From Deltaproteobacteria bacterium RIFCSPHIGHO2_02_FULL_40_28 (GTDB lineage Bacteria > UBA10199 > 2-12-FULL-40-28): a stretch of 64,000 nucleotides of DNA. A program made the translations under genes and the position numbers. Below the pieces are notes generated by a model. It made no database searches. It saw nothing but the letters and a program-made list of their open reading frames with translations, and was not told where the DNA came from. Shown here piece by piece: positions 7,182-15,499 of the stretch; positions within the stretch are counted from its first letter, which is position 1; each line of letters opens with the position of its first letter. The stretch is taken from positions 1 to 64,000 of the forward strand of contig MGRJ01000030.1 in assembly GCA_001798135.1 (NCBI GenBank), given 5' to 3'.

Positions 7182-8870
7182 TTAAATAATTTGGAAGTCA
7201 GCAACCTCTAAAACCAGGTGAGTTTGCCCTTTAAAAGTGTTTTTTCGGAAGCGAAACACCAGGTTTAAGGGGGGGATGGGAATGGGAAAACGCTCTGCCA
7301 TACCAAAGGCAATGGCCTCTATGCTCTTTTGCTCAGAACTCACATAAAACTTAACATGTTTCTTACCAACTATTTGATGTGAATCGATTTTTATCCCGTT
7401 TAAACAAAAAAGTGGTTCGGGATTACCTTGCCCAAAAGGACCTAACAAGCCCATTTCTTTTAATAAACGATCTTCAATTTCAGAAAATCCAATGAGGGCA
7501 TCAATAGAAAGCGTCTTGCCCCTGGGTTGTAAATTTTTAGCTACGGCTTTTCCAAAAGCTTCTTTGAAGGAAACTAAATTTTCTGGTTTTAAGGTAAGCC
7601 CAGCTGCCATTTCATGCCCTCCAAATTTTTCAAGCAGGCTTTCACATTCTTTTAAACAGGCAACCAAATGAATACCAGAAATAGACCGGGCAGAGCCTTT
7701 TAATAATCCGTTTTCTTCCGTTAATAAAATAACAGGTTTTGAAAATCTGTGAACCAAACGTGAAGCTACAATTCCTAAAACACCCGCATGCCACTGGTTT
7801 GATTTTAAAACTAAAACGGGATCTGAGTTTTGGGCTTGGGCTTGCAACAAAGCTTCATCAAGAATTTTTTCTTCGATCACTCTTCTTTCATCATTAGCTT
7901 GATTGAGAGTATCAGCTAATTGGAAAGCTTCTTCTTTTTTTTGAGTGGTTAAAAGCCTCACCCCCAGAGAAGCATCGTAGAGTCTGCCAGCTGCATTAAT
8001 TCGTGGCCCTAAACGAAAACCCAGATGATGGGCTGTGATCTCACTTCCAGAGGTAAGGCCAGAAACTTGACAAAGGGCAAAAAATCCAGGCCATTCTGTA
8101 TTTTGAAGCGAGGCTAATCCATACCGCACAAAAAGCCGATTGATGCCAACCAAAGGAACTACATCAGCAACAGTAGCCAAGGCTACAAACTCTAAATATT
8201 TTTTGAGGTTGGGTTCTTTTTCAAAATAATTTTTTTGTCTTAAAGCCTGCCTTAAGGCCATGATTAAATTAAAAGCCACTCCCGTTCCGCAAATATGTTT
8301 ATCGGGATATTCACACCCGGCCTGAAGAGGATTAATAATGGCAAAAGCAGGTGGAAGTTTTTTTGGAATCTGATGATGATCGGTAATAATAATATCCATC
8401 CCCATTTGTATCCCAGCTGCAACTTCATCTACAGCAGCAATGCCATTATCAACGGTAATAATAAGATTGGCTCCTTCGTTTTTAAGCTTCTCTAGAGCAG
8501 AAAGATTAAGCGAATACCCTTCCTTAATGCGGTGAGGAATATAATAAAAAATGGGATAACCAATCTCAGCAAAAAACAGCATCAGCATCGAAGTAGCCGA
8601 GGTACCATCCACATCGTAATCTCCATAAATAACAATCTTTTCTTTGGATTCTATAGCCTGGATAATACGAGCTATAGTAACTCTCATGTCTTTTAACAAA
8701 AAGGGATCAGGAAAATCTTTTAAACTCTGATTTAAAAAAAAGCGGGCTTGGCTTGCTTCTGTTAACCCACGATTAAAAAGCACACGGGCTGTAGGTAAAC
8801 TAACACCCAACTCACGCGATAAGGCATTAACCGCATCTAGAGGTTGAGTAAGAACATCCCAATTTTTCAT
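7182..8870 (-). CDS. recJ: Single-stranded-DNA-specific exonuclease RecJ
   Basis: Protein of 562 residues, normal for RecJ. DHH motifs are present: DYDVDGTSA at 84-92, VDNG near 140, TDHH at 163-166 and the DHHA1 GG-type motif FGGHEMAAG in the C-terminal half, followed by an OB-like domain. It degrades single-stranded DNA 5' to 3' in recombination and mismatch repair. It is the last gene of the tgt-yajC-secD-secF-recJ group: its ATG (8870) is 3 bp from the secF stop. Confidence 0.96.
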   Translation of the reverse strand: MKNWDVLTQPLDAVNALSRELGVSLPTARVLFNRGLTEASQARFFLNQSLKDFPDPFLLKDMRVTIARIIQAIESKEKIVIYGDYDVDGTSATSMLMLFFAEIGYPIFYYIPHRIKEGYSLNLSALEKLKNEGANLIITVDNGIAAVDEVAAGIQMGMDIIITDHHQIPKKLPPAFAIINPLQAGCEYPDKHICGTGVAFNLIMALRQALRQKNYFEKEPNLKKYLEFVALATVADVVPLVGINRLFVRYGLASLQNTEWPGFFALCQVSGLTSGSEITAHHLGFRLGPRINAAGRLYDASLGVRLLTTQKKEEAFQLADTLNQANDERRVIEEKILDEALLQAQAQNSDPVLVLKSNQWHAGVLGIVASRLVHRFSKPVILLTEENGLLKGSARSISGIHLVACLKECESLLEKFGGHEMAAGLTLKPENLVSFKEAFGKAVAKNLQPRGKTLSIDALIGFSEIEDRLLKEMGLLGPFGQGNPEPLFCLNGIKIDSHQIVGKKHVKFYVSSEQKSIEAIAFGMAERFPIPIPPLNLVFRFRKNTFKGQTHLVLEVADFQII

Positions 8871-8873
8871 GAT

Positions 8874-9800
8874 CTACCTTTTGGTTGTCTTCATAGCCCT
8901 TATTCCCTGATGCGGAAACAAATGGCAAAGGCCCAAGTAACAAGGAGAAGCAATAAATACGGTGGAATAAGTTCCTGCAATAATTCCCACAATCATACTA
9001 AAAGCAAAATCATGCAAGACAGCTCCACCCAAAAAATAAAGAATCAGAACCGCAAATAAAACAGTGAGAGAAGTAACAATGGTACGAGACATGGTTTCGG
9101 AAATAGACTGATCCAAAATATCCCCCAGAGGAGTTGATGAGGGAAGTTTTTTCAAATTTTCACGAACACGATCGTAAATAACAATGGTATCGTTAATGGA
9201 ATAACCAGTAATGGTTAAAAGGGCTGCTAAAATGGGGAGATTAAATTCTTTCCCGAAAAAAATAAAAAAACCAATTGTAATCATCACATCATGTAAAAGA
9301 GCAATAACAGCTCCAGGCGCAAATAAAAAATCAAAACGAAATCCAATATACACCAAAATAAGAAGCCATGTGAGAACAATGGCAAAAAAACCTCTTCTCC
9401 TCAGCTCTGCACCTACTTTGGGTCCCACAAATTCTTCAGAAATGAGTGTAAAAGAACTTAAAGAGGTATTTTTAGATAAATTCTCCGAAATTTCCTTGGG
9501 AAGATTACGTCCAGGTTGATCTTTTACTTTAAGCAGATAAGTATTATCTTCTTTTTTGCCATAGATCACAATTTGAGCTTCACCTAAACTTAAACCTTCC
9601 ATCACTTCACGAATTTTGTTTTCGGAAACGTTTTCTTTGAATTGATAAACAAGTTTAATACCACCTTTAAAATCAACACCAAAATTAAATCCCTTAAAAG
9701 CAAGCATGTAAAAACTAGCGAGCATAAAAAGAATAGAAACAGAAAAAAAATGCCATCTATACCGCATAAATGGAAAAATAGAGGAAGATGAATGTGTCAT
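8874..9800 (-). CDS. secF: Protein translocase subunit SecF
   Basis: Protein of 308 residues with six predicted membrane helices, the first near 14-34, and the FGVDFKGGIKL motif early in the periplasmic loop. The conserved TITGYSINDTIVIYDRVREN lies in the C-terminal membrane half. With SecD it uses the proton-motive force to pull proteins through the Sec channel. Its ATG (9800) directly abuts the secD stop (9801-9803), indicating translational coupling. Confidence 0.97.
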   Translation of the reverse strand: MTHSSSSIFPFMRYRWHFFSVSILFMLASFYMLAFKGFNFGVDFKGGIKLVYQFKENVSENKIREVMEGLSLGEAQIVIYGKKEDNTYLLKVKDQPGRNLPKEISENLSKNTSLSSFTLISEEFVGPKVGAELRRRGFFAIVLTWLLILVYIGFRFDFLFAPGAVIALLHDVMITIGFFIFFGKEFNLPILAALLTITGYSINDTIVIYDRVRENLKKLPSSTPLGDILDQSISETMSRTIVTSLTVLFAVLILYFLGGAVLHDFAFSMIVGIIAGTYSTVFIASPCYLGLCHLFPHQGIRAMKTTKR

Positions 9801-11540
9801 TTAAATACTCACTGATTTAATATGTTTTTTATAAACGAAAAAATCATAACCAACACGGGTTACCACAATAGCCGTGTACATGGTTGTTACAATCCCAATA
9901 ATCAAGGTTGTGGCAAATCCCTTGATGGGGCCTGTTCCAAACTGAAACAAAACAATTCCAGAAATAAGGGTTGTAAGATTAGAATCTACAATCGCCGACA
10001 TGGCATGAGCATAACCACTTTCTACAATTGATTTGGCCGCCTTGCCCAATCTTTTTTCTTCACGCATTCTTTCAAAAATAATAATGTTGGCATCCACAGC
10101 CATTCCCATAGTGAGAACAATTCCTGCAATACCAGGCAGCGTTAGGGAAGCTCTAAAAAAACTTAAAATGGCAAAAATAAAAATAATATTAAAAAGCAAA
10201 GCCACATTGGCTAAAATGCCACTCCATCGATAATAAAAAATCATAAAAACAGCGATGACTAAGCTTGCAATGAGAAGAGAGTGTAACCCTTGGCGAATTG
10301 AATCACGACCTAGCGAAGGGCCAATCACTGTTTTTGTTGCAATGGTGAGGGAGGCAGGAAGCGCCCCTTCGCGCAGAAGAAGAGTTAAATCTTCAGCTTC
10401 TTTTAAAAGGCTTTGATAACTTCCATAACCCAAGGTAATTTGAGCTTCCCCATTTAAAATGGGGCTTTGAATCACAGGAGCTGTTGAAATATTTCCATCC
10501 AAAACAATGGCCATTCTTTTACCCACATTGGCTTTAGTAACCTGACCAAAATTATTAGCTCCAATTTTATTAAAAGAAAGACTCACGTAAGGTTCGTTAT
10601 CAGCAACACCCACTTGGGAATTACGCAACATATCTCCTGTTACCTCTGCACGTTTTTTAACCAAGAGGGGAGTGGCATTTACTACCTGTTTACTGATAGG
10701 ATCGCGCTCTAATTCAAAAAGCACTTCGGCATCCTTGGGAATGCGATCTGCTAAAGCCTGATTGATCTTTTCAACCATTTCTTTGGCATACCCTTCACCA
10801 ATTTTTTGAGCTTCCCTTGTCTCACTTACTATTTTTATCAAATCAGCTCGCTCAATTGAATCATCAACCATTTTAAATTCAAGCAATCCTGTACGACGAA
10901 TAATATCAATCACTCGATCTGGATCATCAATACCAGGTAGCTCCACCACCAAACGATTATCACCTTGTCTTTGAATAGCAGCTTCAGCAACACCATAACG
11001 ATCAATGCGGTTTCTTACAGCTTCTTCGGCTTGTTTAACCGTCATTTCACGAACATGACGAGCATATTCATGTGTTATTTTTAAAAAAATAACTTTTTGA
11101 TCACCAATCACTTGAGAAGGTCTGTTTTCGGGTGTGTCTAAAACATCGTCAAAATAATCTGTGATGATATTTTCAAATTCACTCTCTTTTGTTAAAGGCA
11201 AAAACACTTTAGCAACATCCACGATATCTGGAGTTTCAACGATTGCTTCAATGCCCTTTTCCTTGAACTGGTTTTCAAGCTCCATCAATAAAAGATCGAA
11301 ACGATTTTTGAGAGCCTCATGTAAATCAACATCCATTTCCAAATACAATCCACCTCTTAAATCCAAACCCAAATTGATAGGTGCAGAAACAAAAAGACGG
11401 CTAAACCACTCTGCTTGGGTAGAAGCAACCGTACCTTTAATTCTTTTTTGAAAATCAAAAATAGAAGGAATGAGAATATAAATAGAAAAAAAAGTAAGAG
11501 AAAGAATGATAAAAAATTTGATTTTCCACTGGCTGCTCAT
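9801..11540 (-). CDS. secD: Protein translocase subunit SecD
   Basis: Protein of 579 residues. One N-terminal helix (about 7-29), the LGLDLRGGLYLEMDVD motif after it, a large periplasmic P1 domain with the RNRIDRYGVAEAAIQRQGDNR region, and five C-terminal helices including GMAVDANIIIFERMREE. Works with SecF and YajC at the inner membrane. The stop is adjacent to secF; yajC ends 3 bp upstream. Confidence 0.97.
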   Translation of the reverse strand: MSSQWKIKFFIILSLTFFSIYILIPSIFDFQKRIKGTVASTQAEWFSRLFVSAPINLGLDLRGGLYLEMDVDLHEALKNRFDLLLMELENQFKEKGIEAIVETPDIVDVAKVFLPLTKESEFENIITDYFDDVLDTPENRPSQVIGDQKVIFLKITHEYARHVREMTVKQAEEAVRNRIDRYGVAEAAIQRQGDNRLVVELPGIDDPDRVIDIIRRTGLLEFKMVDDSIERADLIKIVSETREAQKIGEGYAKEMVEKINQALADRIPKDAEVLFELERDPISKQVVNATPLLVKKRAEVTGDMLRNSQVGVADNEPYVSLSFNKIGANNFGQVTKANVGKRMAIVLDGNISTAPVIQSPILNGEAQITLGYGSYQSLLKEAEDLTLLLREGALPASLTIATKTVIGPSLGRDSIRQGLHSLLIASLVIAVFMIFYYRWSGILANVALLFNIIFIFAILSFFRASLTLPGIAGIVLTMGMAVDANIIIFERMREEKRLGKAAKSIVESGYAHAMSAIVDSNLTTLISGIVLFQFGTGPIKGFATTLIIGIVTTMYTAIVVTRVGYDFFVYKKHIKSVSI

Positions 11541-11543
11541 ATT

Positions 11544-11858
11544 TTAGGAAGTTTTGACCACACTCACTTGAGCCCGCTCCATTTTAACGATCACATTGGT
11601 TGCAATTTGCAAGGAAACCACATCGTCAGCTAGATCAACTACCTTGCCATGAATACCACCAGCTGTAACAACATCATCCCCTCTTTTAAGCCCCGCAAGC
11701 ATCAGTTTTTTTTGTTTTTGTTGTTTTTGTTGAGGACGAAAAATGAGAATATAAAAAATAACAAAAACAATAATGAATGGAAAAAAAGTACTAAATAAAC
11801 TGGAGGCTGGAGGCTTACTGGCTACAGCTTCTTGGGCATAAACACTTGATACTAACAT
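11544..11858 (-). CDS. yajC: Preprotein translocase accessory subunit YajC
   Basis: Protein of 104 residues: one membrane helix at about 24-42 ending in FRPQQKQQKQKK, then the small soluble domain LKRGDDVVTAGGIHGKV. It associates with SecDF. The start overlaps the last 7 bp of tgt, so the two are translationally linked in the order tgt-yajC-secD-secF-recJ. Confidence 0.95.
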   Translation of the reverse strand: MLVSSVYAQEAVASKPPASSLFSTFFPFIIVFVIFYILIFRPQQKQQKQKKLMLAGLKRGDDVVTAGGIHGKVVDLADDVVSLQIATNVIVKMERAQVSVVKTS

Positions 11859-13054
11859 GGAGTCTCCTCTTCTTTTTGAAGTTCAAAAAAATGTTTCTTA
11901 AAATCCAAAAACTGATTTTCTTGGATGGACAACCGAATCTCACCTAACAAATTCAGATAGTAATGTAAATTATGAATTGTAGAAAGAATTGAAGACAAAA
12001 TTTCCTTGGCCATGTGCAGATGTCTTAAGTAAGCCCGTGAGAAATTACAACACGTGTAACAAGTGCACCCTTCTTCAACGGGGCGTGGATCTTCAGCATA
12101 TTGAACCTGCTTGATTTGAATTGGCCCACGTTTGGTAAAAAGCATCCCATTCCTGGCATTCCGTGTAGGAATTACACAATCAAACATATCCATGCCTAAA
12201 TCGATACAAGTTACTAAATCGGCAGGCATTCCTACTCCCATCAAATAACGCGGGCGATCTATAGGGAGAAGATTTGCTGTGAAAGAAGCCATTTCGTACA
12301 TTTTTTCAATTGGCTCGCCAACAGATAAACCACCAAGTGCAATCCCACCAAAGAATTTTTCTTTTTCCATAGCTAAAATTTCTTCAACTGATTTTTTTCT
12401 GAGATCCTCAAAAAATCCTCCCTGTACAATGGCAAAAAGAGACTGATCTTCTCTTTTTTTACACGCAAGCGAACGCCTTTCCCAATCTAAGGTACGGTTT
12501 AAAGAGATAAAAGTTTGATCATGTGTGGTGGGATAGGCTGTGCAATCATCAAACGCCATAATGATATCAGCTCCCAGAGCTTCTTGAATCTCGATGGATT
12601 TTTCGGGGGAGAGAAAATGTGTGCTTCCATCGATATGAGATTGAAAGGTAACTCCCTCATCTGAAATTTTTGCTAATTTTGTTTTTCGAAATAATCCCCT
12701 CTCCTTGGGGTGAGGGGTCTCTTTTGGTATTTGTCTGTCTTCCCGTCCTAAACTAAAAACCTGGTATCCTCCACTATCGGTAAGCATGGGGCCATCCCAA
12801 CCAACAAAACGATGAAGCCCTCCTAATTTTTTGATGAGTTCATGCCCTGGGCGAAGATACAAATGATAAGTATTCCCTAAAATAATTTGTGCTCCCAGTT
12901 CCTTTAAATCTCTAGGTGTTGTAGCCTTTACTGTGCCTACAGTTCCCACAGGCATAAAAACGGGGGTTTGAATAATGCCATGGGGCGTCTGAATTTCCCC
13001 CAAACGCGCGCTGGTATCCTTGGATTTTTTTAAAACACGAAAGGAAAAAGACAT
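11852..13054 (-). CDS. tgt: tRNA-guanine transglycosylase (queuosine synthesis)
   Basis: Protein of 400 residues, slightly above the usual 370-380. The catalytic Asp lies in MLTDSGGYQVFSLG (Asp93), the second in DMFDCVIPTRNARNG, and the zinc ligands are in GCTCYTCC near 317. It exchanges guanine for preQ1 at position 34 of GUN tRNAs. Residues about 103-126 are extra compared with the usual direct step from SLG to K-I/V-x-[ED]-[EQ]-GV. The DNA there contains the hairpin at 12696-12717, suggesting an in-frame repeat insertion. First gene of the sec/recJ group. Confidence 0.95.
   Translation of the reverse strand: MSFSFRVLKKSKDTSARLGEIQTPHGIIQTPVFMPVGTVGTVKATTPRDLKELGAQIILGNTYHLYLRPGHELIKKLGGLHRFVGWDGPMLTDSGGYQVFSLGREDRQIPKETPHPKERGLFRKTKLAKISDEGVTFQSHIDGSTHFLSPEKSIEIQEALGADIIMAFDDCTAYPTTHDQTFISLNRTLDWERRSLACKKREDQSLFAIVQGGFFEDLRKKSVEEILAMEKEKFFGGIALGGLSVGEPIEKMYEMASFTANLLPIDRPRYLMGVGMPADLVTCIDLGMDMFDCVIPTRNARNGMLFTKRGPIQIKQVQYAEDPRPVEEGCTCYTCCNFSRAYLRHLHMAKEILSSILSTIHNLHYYLNLLGEIRLSIQENQFLDFKKHFFELQKEEETPC
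12696..12717. repeat. Hairpin repeat inserted within tgt
   Basis: CCCCTC (12696-12701) and GAGGGG (12712-12717) flank TCCTTGGGGT. It lies inside the coding sequence, at the extra residues 103-126 of Tgt. Similar C/G-rich hairpins are usually intergenic, for example 60355-60386 in this window. Confidence 0.5.
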
Positions 13055-13109
13055 GGATGCGTCTTAATGGATGAAAACTTTAAAAACCAGTGTTTTCCAC
13101 ACCATACCC

Positions 13110-13138
13110 TTGACTTTCATTCCTTTTTTGTTTATTAT
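13110..13138 (+). promoter_or_regulatory. Promoter of the HTH/nucleotidyltransferase pair
   Basis: TTGACT (13110-13115), a 17-nt spacer, TATTAT (13133-13138); the ATG of the first gene follows at 13163. A good sigma70-type match. It lies in the 108-bp region divergent from tgt. Confidence 0.65.
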
Positions 13139-13162
13139 AAGAAACAAATTTATTAAAATACT

Positions 13163-13663
13163 ATGTATTTACAAAATGTTAAAAATATATGTGAAATAAG
13201 AGGGTTAAACTATGCTGACCTATCACGTTTGGCAAATGTCTCTAGGGCTACAGTTACAAAATGGTTTAATCAAGGGGGCAAAAAAGATTGGGTCAATATT
13301 GAAACAGCTTCTATTATTCACTTAGCCAACGCCCTCAACATACCAGCTTATTTTTTTCTTCAAAATCGTTCCCTTTTGTCTCACTATCAAACTGCTTTTT
13401 TATGGGATTCCCTTTATCCCAACATGGAAGCTTTTGTTAAAGCAGCCCGTGAATTTAGATTTCCTGCTATAGCCCGCCTTGTACAGGTGTGTGGCTTTCA
13501 TGAATCACAAACTCTTTTGGGTAAAAAAATTATTTTGGAATTTGATCGTTATAAAAAATTAATTAAACCCGCGCGTCGAAAACAATTGGAGATTTTATGG
13601 CCACTTTACGCATCCCAGATACACCTCCCTTCCCATACCTCTCGAAAAAAAGTACACCATTAA
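13163..13663 (+). CDS. HTH protein, putative antitoxin partner of a nucleotidyltransferase
   Basis: Protein of 166 residues with an XRE-like helix-turn-helix at about 5-65 (DLSRLANVSRATVTKWFNQ, then ETASIIHLANALNIPAYFF) and a helical C-terminal half with several Lys/Arg. Its last 67 bp overlap the nucleotidyltransferase gene that follows in another frame, which is typical of coupled TA or AbiE-like pairs. Likely regulator/antitoxin of the downstream toxin. Name not recognised; the pairing is inferred from context. Confidence 0.6.
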   Translation: MYLQNVKNICEIRGLNYADLSRLANVSRATVTKWFNQGGKKDWVNIETASIIHLANALNIPAYFFLQNRSLLSHYQTAFLWDSLYPNMEAFVKAAREFRFPAIARLVQVCGFHESQTLLGKKIILEFDRYKKLIKPARRKQLEILWPLYASQIHLPSHTSRKKVHH

Positions 13664-14379
13664 CCCTCGACAAAACACTTATCCATATTTTTTCACAAGT
13701 GGATAAAAAAGTGTGGCTTGTAGGAGGAACAGCTTTAGCTGGTTTTTATGCGGAACACCGCAAATCAGATGATTTAGATTTATTTGTTGGAGATTTAATC
13801 TCTTACCAAACAACCCTTCGTGCTGTTCAATCCCTGAAATCAAAAGGAGCCATTTTTTCTAGTGAATCTAGCTCTTCCAATTATTATCATTCCCTTGTTC
13901 AATTTTTAAACCATCAATTTACCATCGATATTGTTTTGGATGAACAATTGCATCGTATAGGCCTAGGTGTGAAAACAAAAGACTCAATTTGGGTTGCTGA
14001 TATTAATACCTTGCTTGCAACAAAAATTGGAACTTTAGTAAGCCGCTGCTCTGAAAAAGATTTGTTTGATCTCGATTGGCTTTTAACTCGTGTTCCTGAA
14101 TACAAAATAAAAGATTTGATTGAAACAGGTGCCCAAATTGATGCCGGCCTTAACGCTGAAACCTTACTCATCAGCCTTCAGGGTGCCACTCTCCGAAAAG
14201 AAGCATGTCATTTTCTGCTTGCTGAATCAAAAATAACAATCGATCAAGCTTATAAAAAAATTGAAACTCTTCGTAAGACTTTAATTCAAAAACTACTTGA
14301 TCATGAAAAAAAATCCCTCTTGTCCGAAAAATCTTTAGCCATTAAACAAACCTTAAGTGATTTTAAAAAGATAAAGTAA
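13597..14379 (+). CDS. Nucleotidyltransferase, AbiEii/MNT-like toxin
   Basis: Protein of 260 residues with the nucleotidyltransferase core WLVGGTALAGFYAEHRKSDD and LDLF at about 40-65 (GG then DxD) and a third Asp in FTIDIVLDE near 110, the pattern of AbiEii-type toxins. C-terminal part is helical, as in the family. A GGAG Shine-Dalgarno precedes ATG 13597 inside the upstream gene. AbiEii toxins block translation by modifying tRNA or another target; here the target is unknown. All expected catalytic positions look present. Confidence 0.75.
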   Translation: MATLRIPDTPPFPYLSKKSTPLTLDKTLIHIFSQVDKKVWLVGGTALAGFYAEHRKSDDLDLFVGDLISYQTTLRAVQSLKSKGAIFSSESSSSNYYHSLVQFLNHQFTIDIVLDEQLHRIGLGVKTKDSIWVADINTLLATKIGTLVSRCSEKDLFDLDWLLTRVPEYKIKDLIETGAQIDAGLNAETLLISLQGATLRKEACHFLLAESKITIDQAYKKIETLRKTLIQKLLDHEKKSLLSEKSLAIKQTLSDFKKIK

Positions 14380-14455
14380 AAAATTAAATGAGAAATTCAG
14401 CTTTTCTTGTTGTTGTGAATTGCTAATTCCGTTTAAAGCACTTCCTGTGGGATTT

Positions 14456-14758
14456 TTATATGACCATGGAAAATTGATGTACCCTTTTCCAGTTTTTTGA
14501 AGTGGTTGATGCTCCCCACAAATCATAATGTTGCTGTAAATTCAACCAGAGTTCAGGCGTGGTATTAAAAGCCTTAGCCAGACGGAGAGCCAGTTCAGGA
14601 GAAACCCCACATCTTTCGTTCACTAACATGGAAAGTGTTTTTCTGGATACCCCAAGAACCTGGGCTACTTTAGATACAGTTAGCTCAAGGGGTTCCAAAT
14701 AATGTCTTTTTAAAATACCACCAGGATGGGTGGGAGCACGTTTACGTTCTTTTTTCAT
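14456..14758 (-). CDS. higA: HigA-family antitoxin (XRE HTH)
   Basis: Protein of 100 residues. Starts MKKERKRAPTHPGGIL, the classic HigA/VapI opening HPGxxL, followed by the helix-turn-helix VSKVAQVLGVSRKTLSMLVN and the terminal TTPELWLNLQQHYDLW. AAGGAG sits 8 nt upstream of ATG 14758. The longer ORF reading into the upstream MITE is not used. It should neutralise the HigB at 14906-15184. Because a 131-bp element separates the two, it no longer sits directly after higB but keeps its ribosome-binding site. Confidence 0.9.
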   Translation of the reverse strand: MKKERKRAPTHPGGILKRHYLEPLELTVSKVAQVLGVSRKTLSMLVNERCGVSPELALRLAKAFNTTPELWLNLQQHYDLWGASTTSKNWKRVHQFSMVI

Positions 14759-14774
14759 AACCAAACTCCTTAAT

Positions 14775-14905
14775 GGGCTTGTTGAAAAATGTAGTTTTCC
14801 ACTAATTCTGTCATTCCCGCGGAGGCGGGAATCCAGTCTTTTCAATAAGTTCTGGATCCCTGCCTTCGCAGGGATGACAGAGGAATGACATTCTTCAACA
14901 GACCC
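14775..14905. mobile_element. 131-bp MITE-like element, copy 1, between higB and higA
   Basis: Terminal inverted repeats of about 18 bp, GGGCTTGTTGAAAAATGT at one end and, on the other strand, GGGTCTGTTGAAGAATGT. The 5-bp sequence TTAAT flanks it on both sides (14770-14774 and 14906-14910), a target-site duplication. The interior carries two REP-like hairpins (CCCGCGGAGGCGGG and CCTGCCTTCGCAGG). The copy at 58291-58421 is identical over all 131 bp in opposite orientation. No coding capacity; must be moved by a transposase elsewhere. Confidence 0.9.
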
Positions 14906-15184
14906 TTAATGATAATCGACATAGTCCACTTGATAGGCATTTCCATTTTCAAATTCAAAAATCACCCTCCAATTCCCAGTGACTCTTACTGACCAAAAAC
15001 CTTTTAATTGCCCTTTCAATTCATGCAAGTGAGACCCAGGATAATTCAGGTCTTTAATGGTTACTGCAGCATGAAGGCTATCCAGGATATCCCCTAATTT
15101 TTGGGCATCTTTAGGTTGAATGCCCTTTTTGGTTCCCTCATAGAAAAAACCTTCCAACCCCTTGTGAGCAAAGCTTTCAATCAC
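14906..15184 (-). CDS. higB: HigB-type mRNA interferase toxin
   Basis: Protein of 92 residues from a GTG start. Sequence MIESFAHKGLEGFFYEGTKK then LHELKGQLKGFWSVRVTGNW and RVIFEFENGNAYQVDYVDYH is a typical HigB/RelE fold with the conserved WRVIFEF strand. It cleaves ribosome-bound mRNA when free of HigA. Its TAA stop lies in the TTAAT target duplication: before the MITE arrived the stop would have been about 12 nt from the higA ATG. The toxin itself looks intact. Confidence 0.9.
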   Translation of the reverse strand: MIESFAHKGLEGFFYEGTKKGIQPKDAQKLGDILDSLHAAVTIKDLNYPGSHLHELKGQLKGFWSVRVTGNWRVIFEFENGNAYQVDYVDYH

Positions 15185-15188
15185 GTTT

Positions 15189-15213
15189 AAGTGTAACTGA
15201 TATAGTTACACTT
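15189..15213. promoter_or_regulatory. higBA operator
   Basis: AAGTGTAACT (15189-15198), GATAT, AGTTACACTT (15204-15213): a perfect 10-bp inverted repeat 4 bp from the higB start codon. Position and symmetry fit an autoregulatory HigA site; binding is inferred. Confidence 0.65.
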
Positions 15214-15255
15214 TACAAGTGTTTTCCTTAGAAAACAGAAAAGAAAACAAACCCG

Positions 15256-15492
15256 TCACTTGTCAATAACAGTAATGATGAGTTTTGAGTGAGAAATTTG
15301 ATAGATAATGCGATAAGTGCCAACCCGGTATTTATACAAACCCTTAAGCTCTCCATGAAGCGGAACACCGCACTGGGGTTCTTCGGATAATAAATCAATC
15401 ACCTTTGAAATTCGAAGCCCCATTTGAGGCTGGGATTTCATGACAAGATTAAAAAAATTTTCCGCTTGTTTGGTAAGTACAACTTTGTACAT
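15256..15492 (-). CDS. RelE/ParE-family toxin, C-terminally short
   Basis: Protein of 78 residues, MYKVVLTKQAENFFNLV, then GELKGLYKYRVGTYRIIYQI and ending at ITVIDK. Family members normally continue past the ID with about 8-10 residues, GHRREVY-like, that contribute to the active site. The stop here removes them, so activity is doubtful. It follows its Phd-type antitoxin by 7 bp. Neither alternative frame restores the usual tail. Confidence 0.7.
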   Translation of the reverse strand: MYKVVLTKQAENFFNLVMKSQPQMGLRISKVIDLLSEEPQCGVPLHGELKGLYKYRVGTYRIIYQISHSKLIITVIDK

Positions 15493-15499
15493 GAAAAAA

